A stretch of DNA of 64,000 nt from Aequorivita aquimaris (lineage in GTDB: Bacteria > Bacteroidota > Bacteroidia > Flavobacteriales > Flavobacteriaceae), in assembly GCF_001573155.1 (NCBI RefSeq), contig NZ_JRWG01000003.1, positions 62,001 to 126,000 on the forward strand, written 5' to 3'. The notes below the pieces were generated by a model. That model searched no databases, had not been told where the DNA came from, and saw nothing but the letters and a program-made list of their open reading frames with translations. This document shows positions 1 through 7,307 of the stretch, piece by piece (position 1 is the first letter of the stretch; each line of letters begins with the position of its first letter). The position numbers and the translations under genes were made by a program.

Positions 1-65
1 CAAAATCAACCGAAGCTACTAAGGCTGAAATCTACACCGGCCGCGCGGAAGCAATGAACAAATAA
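1..65 (+). CDS. C-terminal end of an upstream protein (partial)
   Basis: Twenty codons run in frame from base 3 to a TAA stop at 63-65, ending in ...YTGRAEAMNK. The stop is immediately followed by the ribH ATG at 66, so the two genes are probably one transcript. Too little is visible to identify the family. In other flavobacteria a tetratricopeptide-repeat protein often sits at this place, but that is recalled synteny and is not shown by these bases. Confidence 0.6.
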   Translation, partial: KSTEATKAEIYTGRAEAMNK

Positions 66-563
66 ATGGCTACAGCAAATACAAATTTATCGGCTTACGA
101 TAAAACAACAATCCCAAACGCGAAGGACTTTCGGTTTGGGATTGTTGTTTCAGAATGGAACCACGATATTACCGAAGGCATGTTCCAAGGTGCATTTGAT
201 GCACTAAAAGATTGTGGTGCTATCAATGAAAATATTGTCCGTTGGAATGTTCCCGGCAGTTTTGAACTTATCTATGGCTGCAAGCGAATGGCCGAGAGTT
301 ATGATATGCTAGATGCCGTAATTGCCATTGGAAGCGTGATACAAGGCGAAACAAAACACTTCGATTATGTATGCGAGGCCGTAGCCCAGGGCATAAAGGA
401 CTTAAACGTTCGTGGCAATATTCCCGTAATTTTCTGCGTGCTTACCGATAACACCATGCAACAGGCTATCGACCGAAGCGGTGGCAAACACGGCAACAAA
501 GGCACTGAAGCCGCAATTGCTGCAATTAAAATGGCGCAGCTTCGGAAGGAATCTAAATTTTAG
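66..563 (+). CDS. ribH: 6,7-dimethyl-8-ribityllumazine synthase (riboflavin synthase beta chain)
   Basis: Condenses 5-amino-6-ribitylamino-uracil with 3,4-dihydroxy-2-butanone 4-phosphate to lumazine, the penultimate riboflavin step, in the cytosol; the family forms pentamers or icosahedral shells. The 165-aa length is normal. Family motifs are in order: VPGSFELIYGCKRM (about 62-75), GSVIQGETKHFDYV (89-102) with the catalytic His near 98, IPVIFCVLT, and GGKHGNKGTEAA near the C-terminus. The ATG directly abuts the upstream stop codon, so translation is probably coupled. No other rib gene is in the window, so riboflavin synthesis is dispersed in this genome. Confidence 0.97.
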   Translation: MATANTNLSAYDKTTIPNAKDFRFGIVVSEWNHDITEGMFQGAFDALKDCGAINENIVRWNVPGSFELIYGCKRMAESYDMLDAVIAIGSVIQGETKHFDYVCEAVAQGIKDLNVRGNIPVIFCVLTDNTMQQAIDRSGGKHGNKGTEAAIAAIKMAQLRKESKF

Positions 564-648
564 TTTCAAACCACCACTCACTGTCAATTGTCACTGAGCA
601 CCCCCTACTATCTATTGGTACGGTAATTGTTCAAAAAACAATTAAATT

Positions 649-676
649 CTGAATTCATAATTCTGAATTCCTAATT
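649..676. repeat. Degenerate 7-bp tandem repeat (ctgaatt type, 4 units)
   Basis: Units ctgaatt, cataatt, ctgaatt and cctaatt follow each other without gaps in the ribH-706 intergenic space, about 9 bases before a TAACTTTG -7 element. It is one of about a dozen heptamer loci in the window. Confidence 0.75.
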
Positions 677-684
677 GAATTAAG

Positions 685-692
685 TAACTTTG
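685..692 (+). promoter_or_regulatory. Possible -7 element TAACTTTG
   Basis: TAACTTTG matches the Bacteroidota -7 consensus TAnnTTTG and lies 14 bases before the ATG at 706. I see no clear TTG at the expected -33 distance, so promoter activity is uncertain. Confidence 0.4.
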
Positions 693-705
693 AAGCACGA
701 CAATT

Positions 706-990
706 ATGGGACTAATAGGCAAGAGAAAAAATAAAAAGTACAGCTACAAACCGCGTCATTATGAATTTGACGGAGAGGGCAGCCCGTTTACCATGGGGCA
801 TAAGTTTGATGAATTTCGGACTACGGTTGGCGATAACAAAGGCTTAAAGGGAAAATTTAAAACCGCGTGGGCCGATTTGCGGCAATCTTCCGACAGAAAC
901 GCAAACCGAAGGCTGATTGTAATCATTGCCATTCTCGTCCTACTTTTCCTATTTATTATTGAATTCGATTTATCTATTTTCTACGCATAA
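706..990 (+). CDS. Small membrane-anchored protein of unknown function
   Basis: A 94-aa protein with a basic, Lys/Arg-rich N-terminus (KRKNKKYSYKPRHYEF), a polar middle section and one hydrophobic C-terminal segment (about 70-92) that should be a membrane anchor, so the bulk probably faces the cytosol. It lies between ribH and mutL. Relatives in flavobacterial genomes are sometimes labelled riboflavin synthase subunit beta, apparently only because they follow ribH; nothing in the sequence supports that function. ATG 706 is the only reasonable start. It ends 6 bases before mutL, so it probably shares its transcript. Confidence 0.8.
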   Translation: MGLIGKRKNKKYSYKPRHYEFDGEGSPFTMGHKFDEFRTTVGDNKGLKGKFKTAWADLRQSSDRNANRRLIVIIAILVLLFLFIIEFDLSIFYA

Positions 991-996
991 ATTTTA

Positions 997-2841
997 ATGG
1001 CAGACATTATTCAGTTATTACCGGACCACGTTGCAAACCAGATTGCAGCCGGCGAAGTTGTGCAACGCCCCGCCTCGGTAGTGAAGGAATTGTTGGAAAA
1101 CGCCATTGACGCAAAGGCAACTTCAATCACCCTGGTAATTAAAGATGCGGGAAAAACCCTCGTCCAAGTTACCGACAACGGCATCGGGATGAGCGTTACC
1201 GACGCCCGGCTCAGTTTTGAGCGCCACGCCACTTCAAAAATCAAATCGGCCGAAGATCTTTTTAATCTTCATACAAAAGGTTTCCGGGGTGAGGCTTTGG
1301 CATCTATCGCCGCAATTGCGCACGTTGAGCTTAAAACCAAAACTGAAAATTCCGAAATAGGAACGCATCTCACCATTGAAGGCAGCAAAGTAATTTCGCA
1401 GGACCCGGCGGTGGTTCCAAAGGGCACGACCATTTCAGTAAAAAATCTTTTCTACAACATTCCCGCCCGAAGAAATTTTCTAAAAAGCAATCCTGTGGAA
1501 ACCCGTCATATAATTGATGAATTCCATCGCGTGGCCTTGGCGCATCCAAACGTCGCGTTTCAAATGCTTCACAACGGGAGCGATGTTTTCAATCTTCCAT
1601 CGACAAATTCGCGGCAACGTATCGTAAATATCTTTGGAAGCAAAACCAATGAAAAACTGGTTCCCGTTCACGAAGAAACCGAAATCCTAAAAATTGAAGG
1701 TTTTGTTTTAAAACCGGAATTCGGAAAAAAGAGTAGGGGCGAGCAGTTCTTTTTTGTAAACGACCGCTTTATAAAAAGTCCGTATCTGCACCACGCGGTT
1801 TCATCGGCCTTTGAAGGTTTGATGAAAAATGACGTGCATCCGGGCTACTTTCTTTTTTTGGAAGTTGATCCGCATTCCATTGACATCAACATACATCCCA
1901 CAAAAACCGAGATAAAGTTTGACGATGAGCATTCCATCTATGCCATGCTCCGCGCCACGGTAAAGCACAGTTTGGGGCAGTTCAATATTGCGCCCGTGCT
2001 CGATTTTGAAAGGGATAAGGGTTTTGATACGCCTTACGAATACAGTAAAAAATCACCCACCGCGCCTTCCATTGAAGTAGATCGCGACTTTAATCCCTTT
2101 AAGGAAAAGCCAAAGCAGGGCAATATCAATTTTCCTTTTAAAAGAGAGCAATCTGCCTCGTGGGAATCATTATATGTAGGTTTAAATGATGAAAATGCTG
2201 CCGTTTCCAATTTGGGAGATATTGAGTTTGAAAGCGAGGAAGTAACCGGAAGCCTTTTTGAAAATACCGAAACCGAAACAGGACAAACAACTTTTCAGCT
2301 TCAAAATAAATACATCGTTAGCCCGCTGAAAAACGGAATGATGGTTATCCATCAAAACCTTGCTCACCAACGGATTCTTTACGAAGAGCTGTTAAAAAAT
2401 ATTACTGTAAAGGAAGCGGTTAGCCAGCAATTGTTGTTTCCGCTGCAACTGCATTTTTCAAAGCCCGATTTGGAAATTATTGAAAAAGTACGCGAGCAAT
2501 TGGAGCACACGGGCTTTATTTTTTCAGAAATAAAAGAGGAAACGATTGAGATTAGCGGTATTCCCGTGATGATTTTGGAAAGCCATGTTGTAAATTTGCT
2601 CAGCCAGTTGGTGCACGATATAAAGGAAGAAGTGCCCGAAAGTGGTTTTAGCCAGAACGATATGCTTGCAAAATCTATGGCCGCGAGTATGGCCATAAAA
2701 ACAGGGGTTTCGCTGAACAGGGAAGAACGGGAGCATTTAATCAATCAATTATTTGCGTGCAAAGAACCTTCCGTTTCGCCAAATAACAAGCTGGTTTTTA
2801 CAACGATGGACGTAAGTGACCTCGATAAAAAATTTATGTAA
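997..2841 (+). CDS. mutL: DNA mismatch repair protein MutL
   Basis: MutL couples mismatch recognition by MutS to strand removal. The N-terminal GHKL ATPase is intact: ELLENAIDA with catalytic Glu31 and Mg-binding Asn35, DNGIGM at 60-65 and KGFRGEALASI at about 94-104, followed by the transducer domain. At 614 aa it has a full C-terminal dimerisation domain starting near 430. The place of the endonuclease motif DQHA-x2-E-x4-E reads HQNLAHQRILYE (452-463), so D, H, A and the first E are changed. The final Cys motif is also altered (ACKEPSVSPNNK instead of CPHGRP). Nicking activity is therefore doubtful. It abuts the following rhomboid gene. Confidence 0.96.
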   Translation: MADIIQLLPDHVANQIAAGEVVQRPASVVKELLENAIDAKATSITLVIKDAGKTLVQVTDNGIGMSVTDARLSFERHATSKIKSAEDLFNLHTKGFRGEALASIAAIAHVELKTKTENSEIGTHLTIEGSKVISQDPAVVPKGTTISVKNLFYNIPARRNFLKSNPVETRHIIDEFHRVALAHPNVAFQMLHNGSDVFNLPSTNSRQRIVNIFGSKTNEKLVPVHEETEILKIEGFVLKPEFGKKSRGEQFFFVNDRFIKSPYLHHAVSSAFEGLMKNDVHPGYFLFLEVDPHSIDINIHPTKTEIKFDDEHSIYAMLRATVKHSLGQFNIAPVLDFERDKGFDTPYEYSKKSPTAPSIEVDRDFNPFKEKPKQGNINFPFKREQSASWESLYVGLNDENAAVSNLGDIEFESEEVTGSLFENTETETGQTTFQLQNKYIVSPLKNGMMVIHQNLAHQRILYEELLKNITVKEAVSQQLLFPLQLHFSKPDLEIIEKVREQLEHTGFIFSEIKEETIEISGIPVMILESHVVNLLSQLVHDIKEEVPESGFSQNDMLAKSMAASMAIKTGVSLNREEREHLINQLFACKEPSVSPNNKLVFTTMDVSDLDKKFM

Positions 2842-3585
2842 ATGGGAAGAATAACCGATACCGTAAAATTTCTGTTAATACTGAATGTGATCTTTTATAT
2901 AGGATCATTTATTATTGGTGACTTATCGATTAAGTTGTTTGCGCTTTACTATTTTGAAAACCCCAATTTTCAATATTGGCAGCCTATCACGCATATGTTT
3001 ATGCACGACCCGTCGTCTATATTCCACATACTTTTTAATATGTATGCGCTCTGGGCTTTTGGTTCGCCGTTGGAAATGCGCTGGGGACAAAAAAAGTTTC
3101 TTTTCTTCTACTTTTCAGCGGGTTTGGGCGCAGCCATTATCCATACTTTGGTAAATTATTTCCAGATTCACAGTGTTATGGACGCGCTAATTGCTGGCGG
3201 CTGGAGTGAAGCTGAAGTAATGAGTTATTTATCAGGCGGCAACGGCGGTAGCAGGGCGGTTTTGGACACCGTTTCCATGGAAAATATTCGGGCCATGGCT
3301 CAATCTTATAACGGCGTGGCTTTGGGAGCTTCCGGGGCGGTTTATGGAATTTTGGTTGCCTTCGGAATTATGTTCCCGAATATTGAACTGATGTTAATCT
3401 TTCTCCCAATTCCAATTAAGGCGAAATATTTTATCCCCGGAATAATCTTATTGGATTTAATTTTTGGCATTACCGGAACCGCCACGGGTATTGCGCATTG
3501 GGCCCACATTGGTGGCGCGCTCTTCGGTTTTATAATGGCTTGGTACTGGAAAAAGAATAGTTTTGATAACCATCGTTGGAATTAA
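2842..3585 (+). CDS. Rhomboid family intramembrane serine protease
   Basis: A 247-aa polytopic inner-membrane protein of the GlpG/rhomboid family, which cleaves transmembrane substrates within the bilayer. The HILFNMYALWAFG stretch (about 60-72) is the conserved L1/TM2 region, GASGAVYG (about 163-170) carries the catalytic Ser and AHWAHIGGALFGF (about 217-229) the catalytic His. A roughly 40-residue insert rich in Gly and Ser precedes the serine helix. Its ATG follows the mutL TAA with no gap. A second rhomboid gene starts two bases after its stop, so the pair is probably co-translated. Confidence 0.93.
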   Translation: MGRITDTVKFLLILNVIFYIGSFIIGDLSIKLFALYYFENPNFQYWQPITHMFMHDPSSIFHILFNMYALWAFGSPLEMRWGQKKFLFFYFSAGLGAAIIHTLVNYFQIHSVMDALIAGGWSEAEVMSYLSGGNGGSRAVLDTVSMENIRAMAQSYNGVALGASGAVYGILVAFGIMFPNIELMLIFLPIPIKAKYFIPGIILLDLIFGITGTATGIAHWAHIGGALFGFIMAWYWKKNSFDNHRWN

Positions 3586-3587
3586 CT

Positions 3588-4463
3588 ATGGCAGCTACCA
3601 GTCTTTCATATAAGTATAAAACCGCCAATATTTTGGTAAAGCTCATTGTCATCAATGTAGCGGCATTTTTGGTGGTAAGGTTGGGGTCCTTCTTTTTGAG
3701 TGTGAGTCCGCAATACTTCTCTCGATGGTTTGTTTTAGGCGATGATTTCGACACTCTTTTGTTTCGGCCGTGGACGCTTATTACCTATGGGTTTTTGCAT
3801 TTCGGTTTTTTCCATATTCTCTTTAATATGCTTTGGCTGTACTGGTTTGGGCAGTTTGTGCTCAACCTTTTTACAGGAAAACGACTGTTGACCATCTATC
3901 TGTTGGGGGCTGCATTTGGCGGGCTGTTATTTATTTTGTCCTATAACTTTTTTCCGGTTTTTGAAATGCAACGCGGGTTTTTAATTGGCGCCTCGGGAGC
4001 AGTTATGGCCCTGATGGTTTTTATCGCCACCTACACCCCGAATACCGAAGTCCGAATCTTTACCTTCACTATAAAACTGTGGCACATTGCGCTTTTCCTT
4101 TTTCTTTTTGATTTGGTACGCATACCTTCATCGGGAAATGCCGGCGGATTGATGGCCCACGTGGGTGGTGCAATTTTCGGTTATATCTATGCAGTTCAAC
4201 TCGCTAAGGGGAACGACATTGGCAAGTGGTTCGAGAATTTTATGGATTGGATTGCCAACCTTTTCAAGCCACGAACAAAAAAGCCTTTTAAAAAAGTACA
4301 CCGCACAACACAACCCGCTTCGCAACGTTCTAAACCAAGAGCTGAAAAATCTGAAAACCAAAAAAAGGTGGACAGTATTTTGGACAAAATAGGCAAAAGT
4401 GGCTACGAAAGTCTTACAAAGGAAGAAAAGGACTTTCTGTTCAAGGCCGGAAAAGACGACTAA
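3588..4463 (+). CDS. Rhomboid family intramembrane serine protease with cytosolic tail
   Basis: Second rhomboid, 292 aa. HILFNMLWLYWFG is the L1/TM2 region, LIGASGAVMAL (about 132-142) contains the catalytic Ser and MAHVGGAIFGY (about 188-198) the catalytic His. After the last helix there is a basic, Lys/Arg-rich linker (about 220-255) and a short conserved tail (VDSILDKIGKSGYESLTKEE) of the kind named DUF6576, probably cytosolic. I chose ATG 3588, two bases after the previous stop, over an upstream in-frame TTG at 3576 that would overlap it. Tandem divergent rhomboids suggest different substrates. Confidence 0.93.
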   Translation: MAATSLSYKYKTANILVKLIVINVAAFLVVRLGSFFLSVSPQYFSRWFVLGDDFDTLLFRPWTLITYGFLHFGFFHILFNMLWLYWFGQFVLNLFTGKRLLTIYLLGAAFGGLLFILSYNFFPVFEMQRGFLIGASGAVMALMVFIATYTPNTEVRIFTFTIKLWHIALFLFLFDLVRIPSSGNAGGLMAHVGGAIFGYIYAVQLAKGNDIGKWFENFMDWIANLFKPRTKKPFKKVHRTTQPASQRSKPRAEKSENQKKVDSILDKIGKSGYESLTKEEKDFLFKAGKDD

Positions 4464-4466
4464 CCC

Positions 4467-5483
4467 ATGCGGAAATCTCTCAACAAATTCATTTACTGGG
4501 GCAATCTGCTCGCGGCATTTTTATTGTTGATTTCCTTCGTTCTGCCGTATTTGCCACCCAAAAGTTTCCCGACATTGTCCTTGCTGAGTTTGGTGGTCTC
4601 ATTGCTAATAATTGTGAATATAATCTTCGCTATCTATTGGGCCGTGCAGTTTAGGCGCAGATTCTTAGTGTCGTTCACCGTACTTTTGATTTCCTATTTT
4701 TACTTCAACGTATTTTACGAAGTTTCCTCGGAAGGCGACGCTTCCCAATATAAAAATACCCTCAGTGTTTTATCTTACAATGTGCGGCTTTTTAATGCCT
4801 ACGAAAAAAATCCAGACACCGATGCACCTCAAATAATTGCTGAAATGCTTTTTGAGGAAAATCCCGACGTGGTCTGCGTGCAGGAATACTACAATCCCAA
4901 TACCATCGACTTTTCCGGCTATCCCTATCAATACATTCACTTTAAATCTGAAAAGGCAAAACTGGGCCACGCCATCTTTTCAAAATATCCGTTGGTAAAT
5001 ACCGGGGCCTTCGATTTTGAGGATACCTATAACAATACGCTTTACGCCGATGTGGTAAAGGGCACCGATACCCTTCGTATTTACAGCTTACATTTGCAGT
5101 CGCTCGGCATTATTCCGCGGGTAAGTTTTTTACAGGAAAGCGATAACGAAAAACTCCGCAAACGGGTGTCGCGAGCCTTTGAAATGCAACAGCAACAGGT
5201 AGCGGCCATCTTGGAACACAAAGCGAAAACCAAGCATCCGGTGATCCTTTCCGGCGATTTCAACAATACGCCTTTTTCGTACAGTTATCGAAAATTGAAA
5301 GATGGGATGCAGGACGCCTTCCGCGAGCGGGGCAATGGGTTGGGGACCACCTTCAAATTTGAGGGTTTCCCGATGCGGATCGATTATATCTTTGCTTCAA
5401 ATGGGCTCGATATACTGTCATTCGATACTATGAAGAAAACTTTTTCCGACCATTATGCCGTGCGGGCCACCGTGGGCTGGTAA
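4467..5483 (+). CDS. Membrane-anchored endonuclease/exonuclease/phosphatase family protein
   Basis: A 338-aa protein with three hydrophobic segments in the first 90 residues followed by an EEP (DNase I-like) fold. Signature pieces are LSVLSYNVRLFNAY (about 97-110), VCVQEYY with the metal-binding Glu (about 137), LSGDFNNTPFSY (about 261-272), RIDYIFAS and the terminal FSDHYAVRA with the catalytic Asp-His (about 328). The topology puts the hydrolase outside or on the membrane face. The substrate (nucleic acid, phospholipid or inositol phosphate) cannot be told. The gene begins three bases after the rhomboid stop, so it ends a mutL-rhomboid-rhomboid-EEP run. Confidence 0.88.
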   Translation: MRKSLNKFIYWGNLLAAFLLLISFVLPYLPPKSFPTLSLLSLVVSLLIIVNIIFAIYWAVQFRRRFLVSFTVLLISYFYFNVFYEVSSEGDASQYKNTLSVLSYNVRLFNAYEKNPDTDAPQIIAEMLFEENPDVVCVQEYYNPNTIDFSGYPYQYIHFKSEKAKLGHAIFSKYPLVNTGAFDFEDTYNNTLYADVVKGTDTLRIYSLHLQSLGIIPRVSFLQESDNEKLRKRVSRAFEMQQQQVAAILEHKAKTKHPVILSGDFNNTPFSYSYRKLKDGMQDAFRERGNGLGTTFKFEGFPMRIDYIFASNGLDILSFDTMKKTFSDHYAVRATVGW

Positions 5484-5486
5484 TTT

Positions 5487-5514
5487 CGATTTTTGATTTA
5501 CGATTTTCGATTTA
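5487..5514. repeat. 7-bp tandem repeat (cgattta type, 4 strong units)
   Basis: Units cgatttt, tgattta, cgatttt and cgattta are contiguous just after the EEP gene stop; weaker copies continue to about 5528. The complement of this repeat type occurs again at 48354-48388. Confidence 0.8.
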
Positions 5515-5540
5515 CTAATATCGAATCACAACCACGATAG

Positions 5541-6164
5541 CTATTGGTACCTAATCGCGTTTCTTTCCAAATAATTTAAAGTATTCGCCCCTTCATTGAA
5601 AAGTAAGTCCAAAACCGAAAGATTGGGCAGAAATGGGTGGTTTGCCTGATGCACCTGCGTGTATTCTTCGGCTTTAAAATCTGTTTTTCTTTTTGCATCT
5701 ACCAAAATGCGCAAATCGGTTAAATCAGGATTTTTTTCGAAGGAAATAGTTTTTGAAATTTCAACATCAATCCCAATCAGTTCACACAGCAGGTTGAATA
5801 TTTTTAGATTGTGTTCCATCAAGTTGCCGACGGTTTCGGTGAACAATGGCTCCAAATCATCTTCGTAATATTCAAAAAAAGGAGAGGTTCGATAGGCGCT
5901 CTGCAAACTCTTCCAGTGCTGTTCCTGCCACGGAAAATCATTTTCAACCACTACATCCTTCGTTTTTCTGCGTTTCCCCGTGTGTTTTATGGGAATGTTC
6001 AGCAAAAGCCGACCGTTGCTGTGCGCAATGTAGGCACGGTTGCGGTAGGTTTGCTTTTGGTAGTTGTCCTCCACCTCAAAAACCACTTTATCGGCCTGCG
6101 CCACCGCAGCCATCTGCTCAATGGACGGAAAATAGGAGGGATGGAGGAGGATTGTTTTCATCAT
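5541..6164 (-). CDS. WbqC family protein
   Basis: A 207-aa protein whose N-terminus (ILLHPSYFPSIEQMAAV) and TYRNRAYIAHSNGRLLLNIP stretch match the WbqC-like family. Founding members come from O-antigen and capsule clusters and are thought to act in sugar or amino-acid modification, but the reaction is not established for this branch. There is no signal peptide or membrane helix, so it is cytosolic. It is the only - strand gene in the first 15 kb and sits alone between two repeat-rich gaps. Two tandem ATG codons open the frame; either could be used. Confidence 0.85.
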   Translation of the reverse strand: MMKTILLHPSYFPSIEQMAAVAQADKVVFEVEDNYQKQTYRNRAYIAHSNGRLLLNIPIKHTGKRRKTKDVVVENDFPWQEQHWKSLQSAYRTSPFFEYYEDDLEPLFTETVGNLMEHNLKIFNLLCELIGIDVEISKTISFEKNPDLTDLRILVDAKRKTDFKAEEYTQVHQANHPFLPNLSVLDLLFNEGANTLNYLERNAIRYQ

Positions 6165-6186
6165 TTCAAAAATAGGAAAGAAGTGT

Positions 6187-6221
6187 GAAATACAAAATAC
6201 GAAATACGAGATACGAAATTA
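6187..6221. repeat. 7-bp tandem repeat (gaaatac type, 5 units)
   Basis: Units gaaatac, aaaatac, gaaatac, gagatac and gaaatta are contiguous between the divergent WbqC-like and udk genes. A short two-unit relative (agatacg, gaatacg) is at 54064-54077. Confidence 0.8.
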
Positions 6222-6223
6222 AA

Positions 6224-6291
6224 GTCGATGAGTTTAGAAGTCGATGAGTTTAGCATTACTTACGTTTTTCTAAACTCATAAACTCATCGAC
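6224..6291. repeat. 16-bp direct repeat with inverted copy (potential long hairpin)
   Basis: gtcgatgagtttag occurs at 6224-6237 and again at 6240-6253, 16 bases apart. The complementary sequence follows as ctaaactca (6270-6278) and taaactcatcgac (6279-6291). The transcript or single strand could fold into a stem of about 13 bp in two alternative registers. It lies 20 bases upstream of the udk promoter and is not followed by a T-run, so it is not an ordinary terminator. Confidence 0.7.
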
Positions 6292-6298
6292 TCTTTTC

Positions 6299-6326
6299 AG
6301 AACCTGAAACTTGAAACCTGCAACCC
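6299..6326. repeat. 7-bp tandem repeat (gaaacct type, 4 units)
   Basis: Units agaacct, gaaactt, gaaacct and gcaaccc are contiguous. The TTG that fits the -33 element of the udk promoter (6311-6313) spans the boundary of the second and third units. Confidence 0.8.
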
Positions 6327-6341
6327 TTTTCCCTACCTTTG
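6311..6341 (+). promoter_or_regulatory. Promoter of the udk-mutB operon
   Basis: TTG at 6311-6313, 20 bases, then TACCTTTG at 6334-6341, matching the Bacteroidota TTG/TAnnTTTG pattern. It lies 16 bases before the udk ATG. The -33 part is inside a heptamer repeat. Confidence 0.75.
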
Positions 6342-6357
6342 TATAAACCTTTAAAAT

Positions 6358-6978
6358 ATGCTCATAATTGGCATCGCCGGCGGCACCGGCAGCGGAAAAA
6401 CAACAGTGGTGGACCAAATAGTCGCAGAGCTTCCCGCAGATGAAGTATGCGTTATTTCACAAGATTCCTATTATCACGACACCAGTCATCTTTCGTTTGA
6501 GGAACGTACAAAAATAAACTTTGACCATCCCAAAGCTATCGATTTCGATTTGTTGGTAGGGCATTTAAAGGAGCTTCGCGAAGGGAATTCCTTTGAGCAG
6601 CCCGTCTATTCCTTTGTGGAGCACAATAGAACTGGAGAAACAATCACTACCTTTCCAAAAAAAGTTATTATTGTTGAGGGAATTTTAATCTTGGCGCATC
6701 CCGACATTCGCGAAATGTTTGATATAAAAATTTTCGTGCACGCAGATAGTGACGAACGCTTGATACGAAGGTTGAAACGCGACATAGCCACCCGCGGCCG
6801 CGATTTGGAGGAAGTGCTGAACCGTTACCAAACCACGCTAAAACCGATGCACCAGCAATTTATAGAACCGACCAAGGAATTTGCGGATATTATCATTCCA
6901 ACAAATAAATACAATACAGTAGCGGTAAACGTTATAAGAAGCATTATCCACCAAAAAATAAGTTATACCGAATCGTGA
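6358..6978 (+). CDS. udk: Uridine kinase
   Basis: Phosphorylates uridine and cytidine to UMP and CMP in pyrimidine salvage, in the cytosol. At 206 aa it has the family's usual length. It starts with the P-loop GIAGGTGSGKTT (4-15), then SQDSYYHD (about 36-43), INFDHPKAIDFD and a lid region with RRLKRDIATRGR (about 138-149). It is first in an operon: its TGA stop overlaps the GTG start of the divIC-like gene. A consensus promoter lies just upstream. Confidence 0.96.
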   Translation: MLIIGIAGGTGSGKTTVVDQIVAELPADEVCVISQDSYYHDTSHLSFEERTKINFDHPKAIDFDLLVGHLKELREGNSFEQPVYSFVEHNRTGETITTFPKKVIIVEGILILAHPDIREMFDIKIFVHADSDERLIRRLKRDIATRGRDLEEVLNRYQTTLKPMHQQFIEPTKEFADIIIPTNKYNTVAVNVIRSIIHQKISYTES

Positions 6979-7307
6979 ATTTAAAGGAGTTTAAAAATAA
7001 AAAGTGGGTACGGTTTATAAGCAATAAATATGTGCTTATCCTTATCCTTTTTATTGTTTGGATGATTTTTTTCGACGCCAATTCATACCTTATTCATCAC
7101 GAATTGGATAGTGATATCAATGCTTTGGAAGACAACGCTGAATTCTACCAACAGGAAATAGACCGCGATAAAAGCTTCATCCAGAAAATGGAGGACAGCA
7201 ATGAGATGGAGAAATTTGCCCGCGAAAAGTATTATTTGAAAAAGGAAAACGAAGATATTTATATAATTGAGCACGAAGACAGTATCAAAAAAGAAGAAAA
7301 GCGATGA
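6975..7307 (+). CDS. Septum formation initiator family protein (FtsB/DivIC-like)
   Basis: A 110-aa single-pass membrane protein: a short basic N-terminus, a transmembrane segment at about 19-35 and an extracytoplasmic coiled coil (about 40-85, with EFYQQEIDRDKSFIQKMEDS). A FAREKYYLKKENEDIYIIE stretch follows, as in FtsB/DivIC proteins that join FtsL and FtsQ at the division site. The start is GTG 6975, overlapping the udk stop by four bases, and its own stop overlaps the mutA ATG, so three genes are translationally linked. Confidence 0.9.
   Translation: MNLKEFKNKKWVRFISNKYVLILILFIVWMIFFDANSYLIHHELDSDINALEDNAEFYQQEIDRDKSFIQKMEDSNEMEKFAREKYYLKKENEDIYIIEHEDSIKKEEKR

Noticed and set aside
706-990. 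Riboflavin synthase beta subunit as the label for the gene after ribH
   Set aside because: The product is a 94-aa single-pass membrane protein with no lumazine-synthase or riboflavin-synthase motif.
3576-3587. Earlier TTG start for the second rhomboid
   Set aside because: It would overlap the previous gene by ten bases, while ATG 3588 lies two bases after its stop.
605-5555. Shared word ctattggtac at about 611-621 and 5541-5550
   Set aside because: A ten-base match at two intergenic sites near heptamer repeats is suggestive of a second dispersed element, but two copies are too few to support it.
5811-6188. Long frames opposite the WbqC-like gene (and similar shadows opposite mutB, murA and carB)
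   Set aside because: They lie antisense to clearly conserved coding sequence and show no family motifs.
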